Source: Microbacterium ureisolvens (GTDB lineage: Bacteria > Actinomycetota > Actinomycetes > Actinomycetales > Microbacteriaceae). From it: 64,000 nucleotides of DNA. Positions 19,088-28,382 of this stretch are shown piece by piece. The stretch's first letter is position 1. The number at the start of each line of letters is the position of its first letter. The translations under genes were made by a program, and so were the position numbers. Location: NCBI RefSeq assembly GCF_015278315.1, contig NZ_JADIJE010000001.1, positions 310,001 through 374,000 on the forward strand. The letters run 5' to 3'. The notes beneath the pieces are model-generated. The model was not told the DNA's origin, ran no database searches, and saw nothing but the letters and a program-made list of their open reading frames with translations.

Positions 19088-19127
19088 AGCTTCGGCCCGG
19101 TCCTCGTGAGAGTCCCGGGCCGAAGCT
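19088..19127 (-). terminator. Terminator of the alginate-lyase-like gene
   Basis: AGCTTCGGCCCGG at 19088-19100 is exactly complementary to 19115-19127, a 13-bp perfect stem with a 14-nt loop. It lies 13 bp past the stop codon of the minus-strand gene. Confidence 0.75.
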
Positions 19128-19139
19128 GTGGACGCGACG

Positions 19140-22100
19140 TCAACCCTCGGTGGCCGGGCCGACGGATCCGAACAGCCGCAGCTCGGCGACGCCGAGGATC
19201 TGCCCGTTCGCGATCCGGATGTAGCGGTACGCGGCATCGCCCTGTACCGGCCACCGCTGCCACTCCAGCGTCTTCGCAGGCACGGCGGGCGTCAGTCGCG
19301 CCCAGGTCTGCAAATCGTTCGAGCCCTCCAGGCGCATGTCCGCGATGCGCGAGGTGCCGTAGCCGTCCTGGCGCACGAGCAGCTCGGCGCCGGTCAGCGT
19401 CACGCGATCCTCGCCGAAGTCCCAGACGTTGCCGTACGTGCCCGCGTTGAGGCGCGTGTCGGAGTGCGTCGCGGCGTCACCATCGAGCATGCGGGCGGCA
19501 TGCTGCGTCCACGCGGTGTCGGCGCCCCCGTCGGGTCGCAGCACACGCGCGGCGCGGAACGCCCCGTCGATCAGCCCCGTGTCGGTCGACAGGAACAGCT
19601 TCGACCCGTCGGTCGTCGCGGCGACCGGGTCGGCGGTCTTCCCGTCGGGCGTCGTGAACGAGACGGAGAAGCCGATCGCCCCGCCCGCCTGCGCCGTGGC
19701 CGGCACGGACGCGACGGCGAGCCATTCGCCCGCAGCGGGAGAGGTCACCTCCGCGTCCTGCCCGAGCAGGGTCACACGGACGTCGGTGTTCTCCGCCGGT
19801 CCTGTCATGCGGAGCTCGACGCGATCCCCCGCGACGACCCGCCCGGCGAGCGCGTCGGGAGACGACATCGAGACGGTGTCCATCACGCCCACGGCCTCGC
19901 TGCGCACGCCGTCGATGCGGATCTCGGCGATGCTCCAGATGCCCGGGTAGGCGGGGTCCGACGGGACGCCCGGCTCGTCCACCTGGAACCTGAGGAACCG
20001 GAAGCGCTGTTCCCGCACCTCCTCGCGGGTGGCGATCCACTCGACCTCGGCGTCCTGGCCGGCGTTCGGGTGCTCGGTGAGGAGCGTCCAGGTGGCGCCG
20101 TCGTCGGAGCCGTACACGTTCGTGCCCTCCGCGCGGTTCGGGAACGTGTCGCGTGCCTGGAAGCCGAAGGCGTCGGCGCTCACCCGGAACGCCGGACCGA
20201 AGTCGAAGGCGATGCCGGTCACCCGCTGGTCGCCCCACGACGTCTGGTTGTCGCCGTCGGCCAGGGCGCGCAGCTGCGAGCCGCTGAGCGGGGGTGCGCT
20301 GACGACGCCGGTGAAGTCGAGCGATCCGTCCGAGAGGGTCGGGTTGAGCAGCTCGAGCTCGGCGATCGCCTGCCCGAGCTGCGCGAGCAGGTCTGCGAAC
20401 TCGGCCGCGCCGGCGGTCTTGCGCTCCTTCTTCACCTGCTGCACGAGCGCGTCGACGCGCTGCCAGCTCGCGGACGTGTAGCTCGCCTCGTCGCCGATGC
20501 GGTCGAGGAGCGTCCCCATCGCGGCCGCGCGCGTCGCGGCGACCCTGATCGTGACCGGCAGCGCCGTCACGGTGGTGCCGTCGGACGCGACGACGAGCAG
20601 CTCCTCGACCCCCGGCTTGGCAGGCGTCCAGGACACTTCGGCGCCCGTCAGCACCGCACCGTCGGGCGCTGCCTGCAGCGAGAGCGCGATCGTGGCGTTC
20701 GCGGCATCCGTCGCCTCGAAGCTGCGGACCCACGGCTCGCCCTTCACGGCCACGACCTCGACAGCGGGCGCGTCGGCGAACACCGGTGGCGTCAGCACGC
20801 CGTTCGCCTGCGCGAGGACGCCGGACACGTCCACCTGCGCCGCCGAACCGGTCTCACGCAGGAACAGGATGTTGTCGCCGACGGCGCCGGGCGTCTTGTC
20901 GACGTGCAGGTCGACCCACACGTAGCGCCACTCGCCGCCCGTGTCGGGAACGACGATCTCGGCGAAAGGCGCCTCCGCCGCAGTGCGCGAGGCCTGCAGT
21001 GTCGCCGAGCCGTCGCTGCGGACCTTGATGCCGACCAGCGAGGTCTTCGAGCGGTCGCCCCAGACGGCGCGGCGCACGGCGACCGACGCGTCGTCGGCGC
21101 TCGCGTCGAGCCGCACGAACCCGGTGCCGTCGGCGTCCACGTGGTGCTGTGCACCCGCCCCGAGGGTCCTGCCGAATTTCGCCACCGGGAGTTCGGGGCT
21201 GTCTCCGCGAGAGGCGACAGAGCCCTCGACATCGGCGAGCTCCGCCGGGAAGGCGACCCAGTACTCAGCGCCGGTGTAGTCCGAGCCGCGGTCGTTCCAG
21301 AAGTTCTGCACCGCGGTGCCGTTGTAGAACACCGGACCGTCGCGGTGCGCGTAGAGGTCGGCCACGTGCGGCGCCTCCGCCTCCACGTCGACACCGGCCA
21401 CGTACCGGTACTGCAGGTACGTCTCGCTGAGGGGGTCGACGAGACGGCCGCGGTAGGCCTGCGAAATCGTGCCGCCCTCGTTCGCCGGTACGTGGGGCAC
21501 CTCTTCGCCCATCATGAACGCCGTGAAGGTGTCGGCCCCGGCGAGGATGCGGTTGTCGAGGAAGTGATACGGCGACACCGCGTCCGGCTCGTCGGAGACC
21601 GTGCCGGCGACGGGGTCGACCGTCGTGCCCTGGTTGTCGACCAAGCGCGCCAGCGCCACGAGGAGGTCGACGTCGCCCTGTCCGTGCGCCTGGTCGCGCA
21701 GCATCTCCATGTGCTGGATGAACGACTCGCCCGTTCTGTTGCGGGGGTCGTCCGCGGGGATCTCGCGGAAGATCGACGCGAGCGCACCGTTCACGTCGCC
21801 GCCGTAGAGGTCGTGCTCGCTCTCGTAGCCGGCGTTGACGGTGAACCACTCCACGCGCTCGGCATACAGGTCGGCGTCGTCGAGGAAGATCGCCGCGGCG
21901 ATCATGCCGATCACGCCATAGAGGTGCTGGTTCCACAGGCGGTTCTTCGAATACAGGAACGTGTCGAGCACCGGCCGCACGAGGTTGTCCTCGATGCGCT
22001 GCTGGTCGTCCGCGGTCCACCGCAGGTCGTAGCCGTCGAGGGTCGGGTTCACCGGCTCGGTGCCGCGCAGCACCTCGGCGGCGATCAGCATGTAGTACAG

Positions 22101-22628
22101 CGGCACTCCGGTGTGGATGTGCGCGTCGGCGAAGTACGCGTACTTCTCCGGGTCCAGAGCGCTCCACGTCCGCAGCACGTGGAGCGCGTTGGCGCGGTAC
22201 TGCTCATCGCCCGTGACGACGTACTCGAGCGTCTGCGCCATCGCGCCGAGGCTGTCGCGCAGTGCGCTCGCCCGCATCCCGGAACCGGCGTAGGCGTCGT
22301 TCCTGGGGGTGTCGGTTCCCGGCTGGGCGTTCTCCGCCCGGAAGTCACGGGCTGCGTACCGGGACTGCGTCATCGCGTCGTAGTAGCTCGCCCACGGGTC
22401 GACCCCGGCGAGCACCTGCGTGCGCATGTTCTCGAGGTGGTCGGCCGTGAAGCCGATGCCCGGGTGAGCGAAGCCCGCGTCACTGACGGTGCGGACGATC
22501 TGCGGCGGTGTCGTGCCGTCTTCGGCGGCGGCCGGCTGCACGGCGGTCAGGGCGCCGGCCACAGCCAGTGCTCCCGCCGTGAGCGCGCCGATCACGCGGC
22601 GCATCCAGTGTCGTTGCTCGATCCTCAT
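19140..22628 (-). CDS. Large secreted alginate-lyase-family (heparinase-like) polysaccharide lyase with discoidin domains
   Basis: A 1162-residue secreted protein. The signal peptide (about 1-35, ending QPAAAE) precedes an alginate-lyase-type alpha/alpha-barrel of about 60-420. Conserved-looking segments there include YAYFADAHIHTGVPLYYML, NRLWNQHLYGVIGM and MEMLRDQAHGQGD. Beta-sandwich and Ig-like modules follow. A short helical FIVAR-like stretch lies at about 730-790. Two F5/8-type (discoidin/CBM32-like) regions lie at about 790-910 and 1030-1160. The start at 22628 was chosen for the AGAAGAGAG site and the signal peptide. A LacI-type operator lies 51 bp upstream, so it has its own promoter in the regulon. 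The polymer cleaved is not certain. Confidence 0.75.
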   Translation of the reverse strand: MRIEQRHWMRRVIGALTAGALAVAGALTAVQPAAAEDGTTPPQIVRTVSDAGFAHPGIGFTADHLENMRTQVLAGVDPWASYYDAMTQSRYAARDFRAENAQPGTDTPRNDAYAGSGMRASALRDSLGAMAQTLEYVVTGDEQYRANALHVLRTWSALDPEKYAYFADAHIHTGVPLYYMLIAAEVLRGTEPVNPTLDGYDLRWTADDQQRIEDNLVRPVLDTFLYSKNRLWNQHLYGVIGMIAAAIFLDDADLYAERVEWFTVNAGYESEHDLYGGDVNGALASIFREIPADDPRNRTGESFIQHMEMLRDQAHGQGDVDLLVALARLVDNQGTTVDPVAGTVSDEPDAVSPYHFLDNRILAGADTFTAFMMGEEVPHVPANEGGTISQAYRGRLVDPLSETYLQYRYVAGVDVEAEAPHVADLYAHRDGPVFYNGTAVQNFWNDRGSDYTGAEYWVAFPAELADVEGSVASRGDSPELPVAKFGRTLGAGAQHHVDADGTGFVRLDASADDASVAVRRAVWGDRSKTSLVGIKVRSDGSATLQASRTAAEAPFAEIVVPDTGGEWRYVWVDLHVDKTPGAVGDNILFLRETGSAAQVDVSGVLAQANGVLTPPVFADAPAVEVVAVKGEPWVRSFEATDAANATIALSLQAAPDGAVLTGAEVSWTPAKPGVEELLVVASDGTTVTALPVTIRVAATRAAAMGTLLDRIGDEASYTSASWQRVDALVQQVKKERKTAGAAEFADLLAQLGQAIAELELLNPTLSDGSLDFTGVVSAPPLSGSQLRALADGDNQTSWGDQRVTGIAFDFGPAFRVSADAFGFQARDTFPNRAEGTNVYGSDDGATWTLLTEHPNAGQDAEVEWIATREEVREQRFRFLRFQVDEPGVPSDPAYPGIWSIAEIRIDGVRSEAVGVMDTVSMSSPDALAGRVVAGDRVELRMTGPAENTDVRVTLLGQDAEVTSPAAGEWLAVASVPATAQAGGAIGFSVSFTTPDGKTADPVAATTDGSKLFLSTDTGLIDGAFRAARVLRPDGGADTAWTQHAARMLDGDAATHSDTRLNAGTYGNVWDFGEDRVTLTGAELLVRQDGYGTSRIADMRLEGSNDLQTWARLTPAVPAKTLEWQRWPVQGDAAYRYIRIANGQILGVAELRLFGSVGPATEG

Positions 22629-22679
22629 CGATCTCTCTTCTCGTCCCGTTCGGCGATCTGCGATCGTCTTCATCGGAAG

Positions 22680-22695
22680 TGGATATCGTTTGCCA
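22680..22695. promoter_or_regulatory. LacI-family operator before the lyase gene
   Basis: TGGATATCGTTTGCCA is a 16-bp imperfect palindrome. Read on the gene strand it is TGGCAAACGATATCCA, differing from the importer operator at 32534-32549 only in two central-right positions. It lies 51 bp before the start codon. Confidence 0.65.
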
Positions 22696-22737
22696 GTTAA
22701 CGATGTCCTCATCGTCGCACGACGTCAAGACCCGATT

Positions 22738-24372
22738 TCAGGCGGTCGTCGGATCGAAGCGCGCCCCCGCGTGGCCGATGTCGACGGTCCATCCGCGGCC
22801 GTCCAGATCATCCGCGCGCACGCCGAAGAACATCCCGGTGAAGCGCAGCCGCGGTCCGTGGTCGTCCGAGAGCGTCCACGCAGGAAACGTCCCGGGAACT
22901 TCCTGCCACTCGCCCGACACACCAGCGACACAGAAGGTGAGCGCGGGACCGTCGAGCACCGCGCGCAGTCGCAGCGGCCCCTCCGGCGCGACGGCCGGCG
23001 CCGAGCGGATCGTGACGGCTCCGTCCCGCCGCACCACACGAAGGTGACGTCCGTGCTCGGCGTCGAAGGTCACCTGCAGCCAGATCCACCCTGACCGGTC
23101 GTACCACGCGATCAGCCCCGCGGCCTCACGAGGCGTCCGCGGCTCGGCCTCGAGCGTCGTCTCGAACACGGCTCTGCGCTCTTCGATGCGGGTCAGGATC
23201 ATCGACTGATCGAAGACGGATGCCGCGGAGTGGCCGCCACGCAGCCGCAGCCATCCCGGCCGGGCGTCGAGGTCCACGACGCCCGGCCGCGGCGCCGACC
23301 GAAGCGTCGACCAGCGGCGCGAGTCCAGCGCCGGCCCGTCGAAGTCTTCGGTCCACGCGCGGACGCCGGCTGCAGCATCCGTCCCGCCACCGGCATCCAG
23401 CCCGCCCCCGCCGTCGGCCGACCCGCCACCGTCCTCCCCCGCCGGACCGAGGCGCACCTCGACGCTCGCGTGGTGCCCGCCGTCTGCGAGGCGCAGCCAC
23501 CCGTCGTCGTCGAAGACGACCTTCTGAAGGCAGGTCTCGCGCCCCAAGGTGCCGTAGCGCTCACCGAGATGCAGCGTCGGTCGACTGGCGAGGTGCGCCA
23601 GGATCCATTCGCCGTCGGGCGTCTGCACGAGCTCCCCGTGGCCGGCCTTCTGGAGCGGATGCCCCGGCGCATCGCGCGTCGTCAGCACCGCCTCCCGCTC
23701 GTCCCGCTCGTACGGGCCGAGCAGACCGCGGGAGCGCGCCACCGTGATGCCGTGGTTCCACCCCGTGCCTCCGGCCGCGATCAGCAGGTGGTACCACTCG
23801 CCGATCTTGTAGAGGTTCGGGCCCTCCACGAGGCCATCCTCGCGGTAGATGACCGCGGCCTCGCCAGTCGTCCGTCGCTCATCGGGCAGGTACTGCTCCA
23901 CGACGAGCCCCGAGAACGACGGGTGCTCGGGGCGCTGGTCCCACTGGACGCCGACGATCCAATGCGTGCCGTCGGGATCGTGGAAGAACGAGAAGTCGAA
24001 CCCCCGCGACCCGAGATGCACGGGCTCGCTCCACGGGCCCGTCACCGCGTCGGCAGTCACCAGGTAGTTGTCGATGTCCTTGTCGTCGCCGTCCATGCTT
24101 CGCACGATCGAGTACGCGAGCCAGTACCGGCCGTCGGCGAACGAGAGGCTCGGCGCCCAGACTCCGCCGGAATCGGGAATGCCGCGCAGGTCGAAGCCCT
24201 CATCGAGTGCGTGGCCGAGCGTTGTCCAGTGCGCGAGATCAGTCGAATGGTGGATCCGGACGGCGGGGTGATATTCGAAGGTGCTCGTCGCGAGGTAGTA
24301 GTCGGCGCCCACGCGCAGGATGGAGGGGTCGGGATTGAAGCCGCGCAGGACGGGGTTGTGGATCACCGGCAC
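22738..24372 (-). CDS. Glycoside hydrolase family 43 (beta-xylosidase / arabinofuranosidase type) with C-terminal beta-sandwich
   Basis: A 544-residue cytosolic enzyme (no signal peptide). The five-bladed propeller begins with GFNPDPS, giving the general base Asp15. The pKa-modulating Asp132 is in FFHDPDGTHW and the general acid Glu183 in LVEGPNLYK, the complete GH43 triad. A Gly/Asp-rich linker at about 345-365 leads to a GH43_C2/DUF1349-like jelly-roll. The layout matches GH43 beta-xylosidases of subfamilies 10-12. The GTG at 24372 was chosen because AGGAG lies 8 nt upstream. It is the last gene of the importer operon, 29 nt after the dehydrogenase. It probably trims imported oligosaccharides. 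Confidence 0.9.
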   Translation of the reverse strand: MPVIHNPVLRGFNPDPSILRVGADYYLATSTFEYHPAVRIHHSTDLAHWTTLGHALDEGFDLRGIPDSGGVWAPSLSFADGRYWLAYSIVRSMDGDDKDIDNYLVTADAVTGPWSEPVHLGSRGFDFSFFHDPDGTHWIVGVQWDQRPEHPSFSGLVVEQYLPDERRTTGEAAVIYREDGLVEGPNLYKIGEWYHLLIAAGGTGWNHGITVARSRGLLGPYERDEREAVLTTRDAPGHPLQKAGHGELVQTPDGEWILAHLASRPTLHLGERYGTLGRETCLQKVVFDDDGWLRLADGGHHASVEVRLGPAGEDGGGSADGGGGLDAGGGTDAAAGVRAWTEDFDGPALDSRRWSTLRSAPRPGVVDLDARPGWLRLRGGHSAASVFDQSMILTRIEERRAVFETTLEAEPRTPREAAGLIAWYDRSGWIWLQVTFDAEHGRHLRVVRRDGAVTIRSAPAVAPEGPLRLRAVLDGPALTFCVAGVSGEWQEVPGTFPAWTLSDDHGPRLRFTGMFFGVRADDLDGRGWTVDIGHAGARFDPTTA

Positions 24373-24401
24373 GGCGGTCGCTCCTCGGGAAGGTCGGACG
24401 A

Positions 24402-25385
24402 TCAGGGCTGGGACGGCGCGGGCGCGATCGGGTGTGCGAACGGCGCGCCCGCGACGAAGCGCTCGACCTCGGTGAGCGCAGCCTCGCCGAGCCGGCGCAG
24501 TTCGACACCCATCGACCCTGCGAGATGCGGCGTGAGGAACACGTTCGGAAGGCTGTAGAGCGGATGCCCGGGCTCGAGAACATCCGGCTCGGTGACGTCG
24601 AGCACGGCGCGCAGCCGTCCCGCCTCGAGCTCCGTCACGAGCGCGTCCTGGTCCACGAGCGCGCCCCGGGCGGTGTTGACGAGGGTGGCGCCGTCGGGGA
24701 GTGCGGCGAGCACGTCGCGCGAGATCATGCCGACGGTGGCGGGCATCTCCGGAGCGTGAAGGGAGAGGATGTCGCAGCGCCGCGCGAGCTCCTCGAGGTC
24801 GTCGACGAGCGTCGCGCCGAGCCGTTCGGCGACCTCCGGCGTCGCGTACGGGTCGTACAGCAGCACCTCGACGTCGTTCGCGGCGAGCTTCTCGATCACC
24901 ATGGTCCCGATCGTGGAGGCCCCGACGATGCCCACCCTCGTGCGGAAGAGCCCGGCTCGCGGCGCCGCTGCCTCGCGGTCGACGAACGTCTGCTCGGCGC
25001 AGTAGCGCCGTGACAGCCAGAGTGCGTCCTTCGCGGAGAGCGTGATCATCGCCTGGGTGAACTCCGCGACCGGCACGGCATTGGCGGCGCGGGCGGACGA
25101 GACGCGGATGCCGCGCGCCGACGCAGCCTCGTCCAGGAACCCGATCCCGCCGCCCCAGTGGACGATCCCGCGCAGGGCGGGCAAGCCGTCGAGATCGTCG
25201 TCGCCGATCGACGGCACCCCCCACCCGGTGATCAGCAGCTCGACAGTGTCGGGCGCGGCGATCTCGGTCAGCGAGGCGGCGGCATCCGTCATGTCGATCT
25301 CGAGGAGCTCCTTGAGCCGTGCCCGCTCGTCCGTGCCGAAGACGAACGGCACCAGCGCGGGATCCATCAGCAGCGCGGCCCTCAT
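24402..25385 (-). CDS. D-isomer-specific 2-hydroxyacid dehydrogenase
   Basis: A 327-residue NAD(P)-dependent oxidoreductase. The split Rossmann domain has VGIVGASTIGTMV, in which the glycine motif reads G-x-S-x-x-G. The substrate arginine is in NTARGALVDQDAL, the catalytic glutamate in DVTEPD and the catalytic histidine in LTPHLAGS. It overlaps the GH43 gene upstream by ATGA (25382-25385), so it is translated with the glycosidases. This suggests a role on a sugar acid or keto acid released by the pathway, possibly from a uronate. The substrate is unknown. Confidence 0.85.
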   Translation of the reverse strand: MRAALLMDPALVPFVFGTDERARLKELLEIDMTDAAASLTEIAAPDTVELLITGWGVPSIGDDDLDGLPALRGIVHWGGGIGFLDEAASARGIRVSSARAANAVPVAEFTQAMITLSAKDALWLSRRYCAEQTFVDREAAAPRAGLFRTRVGIVGASTIGTMVIEKLAANDVEVLLYDPYATPEVAERLGATLVDDLEELARRCDILSLHAPEMPATVGMISRDVLAALPDGATLVNTARGALVDQDALVTELEAGRLRAVLDVTEPDVLEPGHPLYSLPNVFLTPHLAGSMGVELRRLGEAALTEVERFVAGAPFAHPIAPAPSQP

Positions 25386-26281
25386 GCGCCCAGCTCCGCG
25401 ATGGTCCAGGTGTCGCGCCATTCGAGCTGCACGCGTCCGCCGTCGATGCGCAGCGGCAGCCATACCGCCGGGGACTCAGCGAGGTGCTCGGGCGTCCACC
25501 GGTCCCCGATGTAGACGAAGGCGTCGCCGACCGGCGCGACGACGCTGACCTGCGACTCGAACGTGTTCGTCCCGGACGGCGCGAGGAGTTGCCAATCCTC
25601 CCAGGGCCCCTCCAGAGAGGGCGCGCTCGTCCACATGTTGTCGTTCATGCTCCAGCCGGTGAGGTCCGACCCGAACAGGTAGTACCGCCCGTCGTGAGCG
25701 ACCAGGGTGGGCGACTCATAGCCGATGTCGGGCCGCGACTGCTGGCGCAGCGTCGCGACGACCGATGCGACGCCGAGGTAGTCGTCGCGCAGGCGGTAGA
25801 GGTGCAGACCGTGATCTCGATCCTCGGAGAGGAGGTATCCCACGCCGCCCTCATGGAAGACGCCGATGTCGCGGCTGAGGTTTCCGAGCGGCCGCTCGCT
25901 GCCCACGTACTCGTAGGGCCCCTCGGGCTGATCGGCGATCGCGTAGCCGACGCTCGCGAACGAGTAGTCGCTGGTGTCGACGTGGAGGAGCATGACCCAG
26001 CGGCCGTCGGGACGCTGCAGCACTTTGGGCCTCTCGACCACCCGGTCGGCGCCGATCTCGCCGGCGCCCGCGGCCAGCGCGTCGCCCTCGTACCTCCAGC
26101 GGGCGAGATCGTCCGACGAGTAGCAGGCCACGGCCGTGAAGCGATCGCCGGCCGTCTTGTCTTCGCCCCACGCGAACCACCGGTCACCGACCCGCTGCAG
26201 GCCGATGCCGTGCAGCTGCGCGGTGTGTCCGCGGTCGTCTCCGAAGACGCGCCCGGGCGTGATCCGGCCCCGCTCAGCCAC
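25382..26281 (-). CDS. GH43-like five-bladed propeller glycosidase (subfamily 24/34 type)
   Basis: A 299-residue cytosolic protein. The N-terminus reads HTAQLHGIGLQRVGDRWFAWGEDK, the pattern HGxGxxxVGxxYYWYGExK of the GH43 branch that includes exo-beta-1,3-galactanases. ERPKVL and ESPTLVAHDGRYYLFGSDLTGW further along fit the same branch, in which the usual catalytic base can be absent. The GTG at 26281 is taken as start. It overlaps the end of the alpha-galactosidase by 8 nt and no good ribosome site is seen, so coupling is likely. A role on galactan-containing oligosaccharides is suggested but not proven. Confidence 0.75.
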   Translation of the reverse strand: MAERGRITPGRVFGDDRGHTAQLHGIGLQRVGDRWFAWGEDKTAGDRFTAVACYSSDDLARWRYEGDALAAGAGEIGADRVVERPKVLQRPDGRWVMLLHVDTSDYSFASVGYAIADQPEGPYEYVGSERPLGNLSRDIGVFHEGGVGYLLSEDRDHGLHLYRLRDDYLGVASVVATLRQQSRPDIGYESPTLVAHDGRYYLFGSDLTGWSMNDNMWTSAPSLEGPWEDWQLLAPSGTNTFESQVSVVAPVGDAFVYIGDRWTPEHLAESPAVWLPLRIDGGRVQLEWRDTWTIAELGA

Positions 26282-28382
26282 GGCGCACCTGCAGCACCCG
26301 CGCGCCGATGCCGGCAGGCGTGGTGATCGCAAGGCCGTCGTCGGTCGCGGCGAAGCGCCAGGGCTCGCCGCCGGCTGGGAAGATCGCCTCGGCGACGGCG
26401 ACGCCCGGCAGCACGAAGTCGGCGGGCGCGGCATCCCGATCCCACACGAACACCAGGTCGCGCTCGCTCGTGCGCAGCCCGAGGCATACTGTCGGCGCAT
26501 CCCACGCCGGAAGCCCCAGCGGCCAGAAGGGTGTGGCGTGGGCGAGGTCGTCGCGCAGGGCCTTGTGCAGCTCCACCGCCTCCGCGACGCGCGCACGCTG
26601 ATCCGGACGCAGATCGTCCAGGAATCCGGACAGGTACAGCCGCCCGCTGAGGCCGGTCACGAGTGTGAAGATCGTCTCTTCGTCGCCCATGTCGGCCGCG
26701 GGGTACGCCCAGTTGCCGCACTGCTCGGGAAGAATCGACGCCGGCGAGGACGCCGCGATCGGCGGATAGAGCCGGAAGTCCTGCTGGTCGCTGGTCGATT
26801 GAAGGTGTGTCACGGCGAGCAGTGCGTAGTCGGCACGCATCGCGCCGGAGCTGCAGTTCTCGATGCGGAGGGACGGATGCCGCTCCTGCACGGTCACCAG
26901 CCAGTCGCGGAACGCGCGCGTGTGCCCGAGCAGACCGTCGCCCGCGGTGGTCGCGTTGCGCTCCGTGCCTGCTCCGGGGTTGATGTTGTAGTCCAGCTTC
27001 AGGTACTCGACGGCGAACTGCTCCACAAGGTGGTCGACGGTCGCGTCGAGGTGCGCGAGAGCGGCGGGATGCCGGAAGTCGAGGTGGTACCGGCGGTCCT
27101 CCTGCACGCGCTGTCCGAACCGCTGGAAGAACGCCTCATCCGGCAGCCGTGAGGCGGCAGGGCTGTCGATGCCGACGACCTCGGGCTCGAGCCAGAGCCC
27201 GGGCGCCATTCCCGCGCGCCGGATCTCGTCGACGACGCGGCGCAGCCCGCCGTCGGGGAACCGCGTCGGCGCTTCGCGCCACTCACCGACGGTCGACCAC
27301 CAGTCCCCGATCTCGGGGTCGGCGAACCACCCGGCATCGATGCAGAAGACCTCGGCGCCGGCCTCGGCGGCCCGCCGCACCAGCGGAAGCAGCTTCTCGG
27401 TGGTCGGCTGGCCCATCAGGGTGTTCATGAAGTCGTTGTACACGACGGGCAGTTCACCGCCGTGGGCATGCCCGCGCAGCCAGCGGCGGTAGACGGTCAG
27501 TTCGCTGATCGCGCCATCGCGCGAGTGAGCGGATGCCGCGACCGCGACCGGCACGGCGGTGAAGGTCTCACCGGAGAGCAGCTCGTGGGCGAACTGGTGT
27601 TCGAGGTCGGTCGGTCCCAGCAGCGAGAGCACGCCGCCCTCGCGCGTCTGGGAGAGGTCGACGTGCCAGCCGGCGCTCGTCTCGATCTGCCAGGCCACCG
27701 CCTCACCGTCGCCGCGGGCGAGGTAGCCGCACGGCACGTGCTCGCCGCTCGACCACGCGCCGTGGCTGGAGAGACCCGCGTGGCCACGCCCATCCTGTCC
27801 GTGGAGGTCGAGCGAGAGCTCCGGCAGCTGGTCACGCAGGGCAACCTCGCTCCACCGGGCTTCGCCGAGCCACTCGCTCGCGGCACGCCCCCACCTGATG
27901 TCGCCGAGGTCGCTCGCCGTTCCGACGCCGACCGTAGCCGAGGTGACGGCCGTCAGCACGACCGCATCGCGGCCGGCGTTGCGCACCTCGTTCTCGATCC
28001 GCACGACGGCCGCGCCGGCCGGAGCGGTGACCGTCGTACGCACCTCGATCCCGCTGATCGCGTCGCTCTGCACCACGACCGCTCGCGTGGCGGAGGCGTC
28101 GGTGGTGACCTGCGAGCCCTGCACACGCAGCCGCTCGCCCACCGCCGACCGCCAGTAGGCCTGACTCGTGCGCGCGCGCTGCTCCGCCGCGGTGAAGACC
28201 TCGACCAGCCCGATCCCCTCGCGCCCGACGTGCGTCGATGACGGCAGGACGAGCGACAGGGGGGCGTCCGATGCCCAGCGCAGCTCGAACCGGCCGACGC
28301 GGGTGCGCCGCCACGCGCTCATGGACTTCGGGGGTGCTTCGGTCTCGTCCTCGACGGTGGGAGGGGGGAAGGTATCGGTCAC
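26274..28382 (-). CDS. Alpha-galactosidase, glycoside hydrolase family 36
   Basis: A 702-residue cytosolic retaining glycosidase. The N-terminal beta-supersandwich (about 20-300) is followed by a (beta/alpha)8 barrel. VVYNDF at 313-318 and WLEPE at 397-401 are GH36 substrate-site segments. The nucleophile is Asp464 in EYLKLDYN. The acid/base is Asp518 in ENCSSGAMRAD. A short C-terminal sheet domain ends the protein. The GTG start at 28382 overlaps the DUF624 stop (GTGA). In this operon it would remove alpha-linked galactose, or a related sugar, from imported oligosaccharides. Confidence 0.92.
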   Translation of the reverse strand: MTDTFPPPTVEDETEAPPKSMSAWRRTRVGRFELRWASDAPLSLVLPSSTHVGREGIGLVEVFTAAEQRARTSQAYWRSAVGERLRVQGSQVTTDASATRAVVVQSDAISGIEVRTTVTAPAGAAVVRIENEVRNAGRDAVVLTAVTSATVGVGTASDLGDIRWGRAASEWLGEARWSEVALRDQLPELSLDLHGQDGRGHAGLSSHGAWSSGEHVPCGYLARGDGEAVAWQIETSAGWHVDLSQTREGGVLSLLGPTDLEHQFAHELLSGETFTAVPVAVAASAHSRDGAISELTVYRRWLRGHAHGGELPVVYNDFMNTLMGQPTTEKLLPLVRRAAEAGAEVFCIDAGWFADPEIGDWWSTVGEWREAPTRFPDGGLRRVVDEIRRAGMAPGLWLEPEVVGIDSPAASRLPDEAFFQRFGQRVQEDRRYHLDFRHPAALAHLDATVDHLVEQFAVEYLKLDYNINPGAGTERNATTAGDGLLGHTRAFRDWLVTVQERHPSLRIENCSSGAMRADYALLAVTHLQSTSDQQDFRLYPPIAASSPASILPEQCGNWAYPAADMGDEETIFTLVTGLSGRLYLSGFLDDLRPDQRARVAEAVELHKALRDDLAHATPFWPLGLPAWDAPTVCLGLRTSERDLVFVWDRDAAPADFVLPGVAVAEAIFPAGGEPWRFAATDDGLAITTPAGIGARVLQVRRG

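Noticed and set aside
19128..22700. 1190-codon plus-strand open frame opposite the lyase gene
   Set aside because: It mirrors the real gene's codon bias and reads as Arg/Val/Glu/His-rich low-complexity sequence; the minus strand has the signal peptide, domains and operator.
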